64,000 nt of DNA from CAYXEN01 sp964464035. GTDB lineage: Bacteria > Krumholzibacteriota > Krumholzibacteriia > WVZY01. Shown here in pieces: positions 62,589 through 64,000 of the stretch. Location: the NCBI GenBank assembly GCA_964464035.1, contig CAYXEN010000004.1, positions 8,705 through 72,704 of the forward strand, in the 5' to 3' direction. A program made the position numbers and the translations under genes. Position 1 is the first letter of the stretch; each line of letters starts with the position of its first letter. The notes under the pieces are model-generated. The model saw only the letters and a program-made list of their open reading frames with translations, did no database searches and was not told the DNA's origin.

Positions 62589-62621
62589 TGGAGTCCATCG
62601 ACTCCTCTTGTTCAAAACGAC

Positions 62622-64000
62622 ATGTGTGGTTTCGCTGGCATATGGGATTTCGAAGGCAAGATCGACGCCGAGCTTATCCGGGATATGAGCGCGGCTCTCA
62701 CCCACCGCGGCCCGGATGACGCAGGGTATCACATCGATCCCGAAAACGGCGTCGCGCTCGGCCATCGGCGCCTCTCCATCCTGGACTTGTCCCGCAAGGG
62801 ACGCCAGCCCATGACTCACGGCTCCTTTCGTATCGTCTACAACGGTGAAGTATACAATTTCAAGGAAATCCGTTCCAGTCTCGAAACCCGGGGATACGAA
62901 TTCCAGAGCGACACCGACACCGAGGTGGTCCTAAAGAGCCTGGTCGATCGGGGGATCGATGCGGTGAAGGACTTCAGGGGCATGTTCGCGATCGCCCTCT
63001 GGGACGAGGCCGCCCGCGAGATCACGCTTATCCGGGATCGTGCCGGAGTCAAGCCGCTCTACTATCACTTCGACGGGAGCCGCTTCATCTTCGCCTCGGA
63101 GCTCAGGGCGATCGTGATGCATCCCGAAGTGAAGAAGGAAATAGACACTGACGCCCTGTCGCTCTACCTCAAGCTCGGGTACGTTCCCTCGCCGCTTTCG
63201 ATATTCAAGAACGTGCGCAAGCTCGAGCCGGGGTGCTTCCTCAAGCTGGACTCCCGCCGCCGTTTGACAGTGGATTCATACTGGAGCGCCTGGGATTGCT
63301 ACGAATCCCCTTCCCGGGATCTCCAGGGGCTAACGGAGGAAGACTTCCTGGCCGAGCTCGAGGAAATCCTTCGCGAATCCTTCCGGTTGCGGATGGTTGC
63401 CGACGTACCGGTGGGGATATTCTTGAGCGGTGGGATCGATTCGTCCCTCGTCGCCGCTCTTCTGCACGAGGAATGCGCATCGGACCTGGAGACTTTCAGC
63501 ATCGGGTTCGAGGACTCGGGGTACGACGAGGCGGCGGACGCCGCTCTGGTGGCCGAACATCTCAAGACGCGCCACCACGAGTACACCTGCACCGCGGATG
63601 AAGCGCTGGCGATCATTCCGAAGTTGCCGGAGATATACGACGAACCGTTCGGGGATTCTTCCGCGATAGTGACCTACCTCGTGTCCCGGTTCGCGCGCGA
63701 TCACGTCAAGGTGGCTCTCTCGGCCGACGGAGGCGACGAGACCTTCGCGGGGTACGTGCACTACCTTCAACTGGGCCGGCTCTACAACTACTTCAAGCGA
63801 TACAGGAAACTGGGCAGATACGTCTACGGCGTCACCGAAGCGACCCGCCTGCTCCCTCTCCTCCTGTCCCGCCTTGCCAACCCCGCTCTCAAGCTGGAGA
63901 AACTCCGCGAACTGGCCGGCATCGGCGATTCGATGGCCGAGTTCTTCCTGACGGCCAGAAGCATGTGGACGGACGGTGAGATCGCCGCGCTTCTCGGTCT
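62622..64000 (+). CDS. asnB: Asparagine synthase (glutamine-hydrolysing), second copy, cut by window edge
   Basis: The first 459 codons of a class II amidotransferase. The nucleophile Cys2 begins MCGFAGIWDF; ALTHRGPDDAGYH, ALGHRRLSILDLS and YNGEVYNFKEI mark the glutaminase domain. The synthetase part has the PP-loop VGIFLSGGIDSSLVAALL and VALSADGGDETFAGY. The last visible region (MWTDGEIAALLG) is typical of the AsnB type found in polysaccharide clusters. It differs well from the copy at 29111-31018. No clear ribosome-binding site precedes the ATG. Confidence 0.92.
   Translation, partial: MCGFAGIWDFEGKIDAELIRDMSAALTHRGPDDAGYHIDPENGVALGHRRLSILDLSRKGRQPMTHGSFRIVYNGEVYNFKEIRSSLETRGYEFQSDTDTEVVLKSLVDRGIDAVKDFRGMFAIALWDEAAREITLIRDRAGVKPLYYHFDGSRFIFASELRAIVMHPEVKKEIDTDALSLYLKLGYVPSPLSIFKNVRKLEPGCFLKLDSRRRLTVDSYWSAWDCYESPSRDLQGLTEEDFLAELEEILRESFRLRMVADVPVGIFLSGGIDSSLVAALLHEECASDLETFSIGFEDSGYDEAADAALVAEHLKTRHHEYTCTADEALAIIPKLPEIYDEPFGDSSAIVTYLVSRFARDHVKVALSADGGDETFAGYVHYLQLGRLYNYFKRYRKLGRYVYGVTEATRLLPLLLSRLANPALKLEKLRELAGIGDSMAEFFLTARSMWTDGEIAALLG

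Noticed and set aside
1..64000. CRISPR arrays, IS elements, phage genes, tRNA or rRNA genes
   Set aside because: I saw no regular direct repeats, transposase or integrase motifs, and no T-loop GTTCGAATC-type signals in the gaps. Short or divergent ones could be missed; tRNAscan-SE and a CRISPR finder would settle it.

Overview
This is a GC-rich bacterial chromosome segment. A run of exactly 100 Ns (44552-44651) shows it comes from a scaffolded draft assembly, probably a metagenome bin. The cell is diderm: there is an OmpA-type lipoprotein, a PorV/PorQ-type outer-membrane barrel, two O-antigen-ligase-like proteins, a Wzz-type chain-length protein and several lipobox or signal-peptide proteins. 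FlgD-Ig-like secreted proteins beside PorV-type barrels, PASTA protein in a translation operon and frequent TTG/GTG starts fit a poorly cultured lineage related to the FCB group. That placement is inference; a marker-gene tree would be needed to fix it.

Layout. 1-1.2 kb: MalK/UgpC-type ABC ATPase followed by the start of a permease. 1.4-6.0 kb: FmdB zinc ribbon, L-lysine 6-transaminase, a small secreted protein and a membrane sulfatase-fold enzyme. 6.4-8.2 kb: GspE/PilB ATPase. 8.3-13.8 kb (minus strand): ffh-rpsP-khpA-rimM-trmD-rplS-rnhB-yraN, then a BamE-like lipoprotein. 13.9-24.6 kb (minus strand): a long translation/repair operon read as EF-G-2-like, yebC, ruvC, ruvA, ruvB, queA, tgt, yajC, def, fmt, PASTA protein, rpe. 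24.8-42.1 kb: Yip1 protein and a surface-polysaccharide region (glycosyltransferases, asnB, O-antigen ligase, Wzz, GT2, secreted beta-propeller, GT-C proteins). 42.1-50.8 kb (plus strand): EamA transporter, class III-like sirtuin, FlgD-Ig protein, PorV-like barrel, second ligase-like protein and a 19-haem cytochrome c/b fusion. 50.8-64 kb: second sulfatase-fold enzyme, GT-C enzyme, MetH, OmpA lipoprotein, P5C dehydrogenase, a broken region joining a secreted-protein start to an ECF sigma tail, putative anti-sigma protein, thioesterase, acylphosphatase, archease and a partial second asnB.

How the genes work together. Two minus-strand operons supply protein synthesis and its quality control (SRP, tRNA and ribosome maturation, Met-tRNA formylation/deformylation, queuosine) and Holliday-junction processing. 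The 25-54 kb region builds and modifies surface glycans. The cytochrome is the best candidate for an unusual system: two octahaem modules with the same 221-residue first-to-last haem spacing lie in tandem, followed by three more haem sites and a six-helix cytochrome b domain. It looks like a self-contained conduit between the quinone pool and the periplasm.

Sequence integrity. One membrane-protein gene (40134-42135) carries an apparent single-base insertion near 40295. The region around 60670 looks like a deletion or misassembly that fused two unrelated genes. No tRNA, rRNA, IS element or CRISPR array was recognised.
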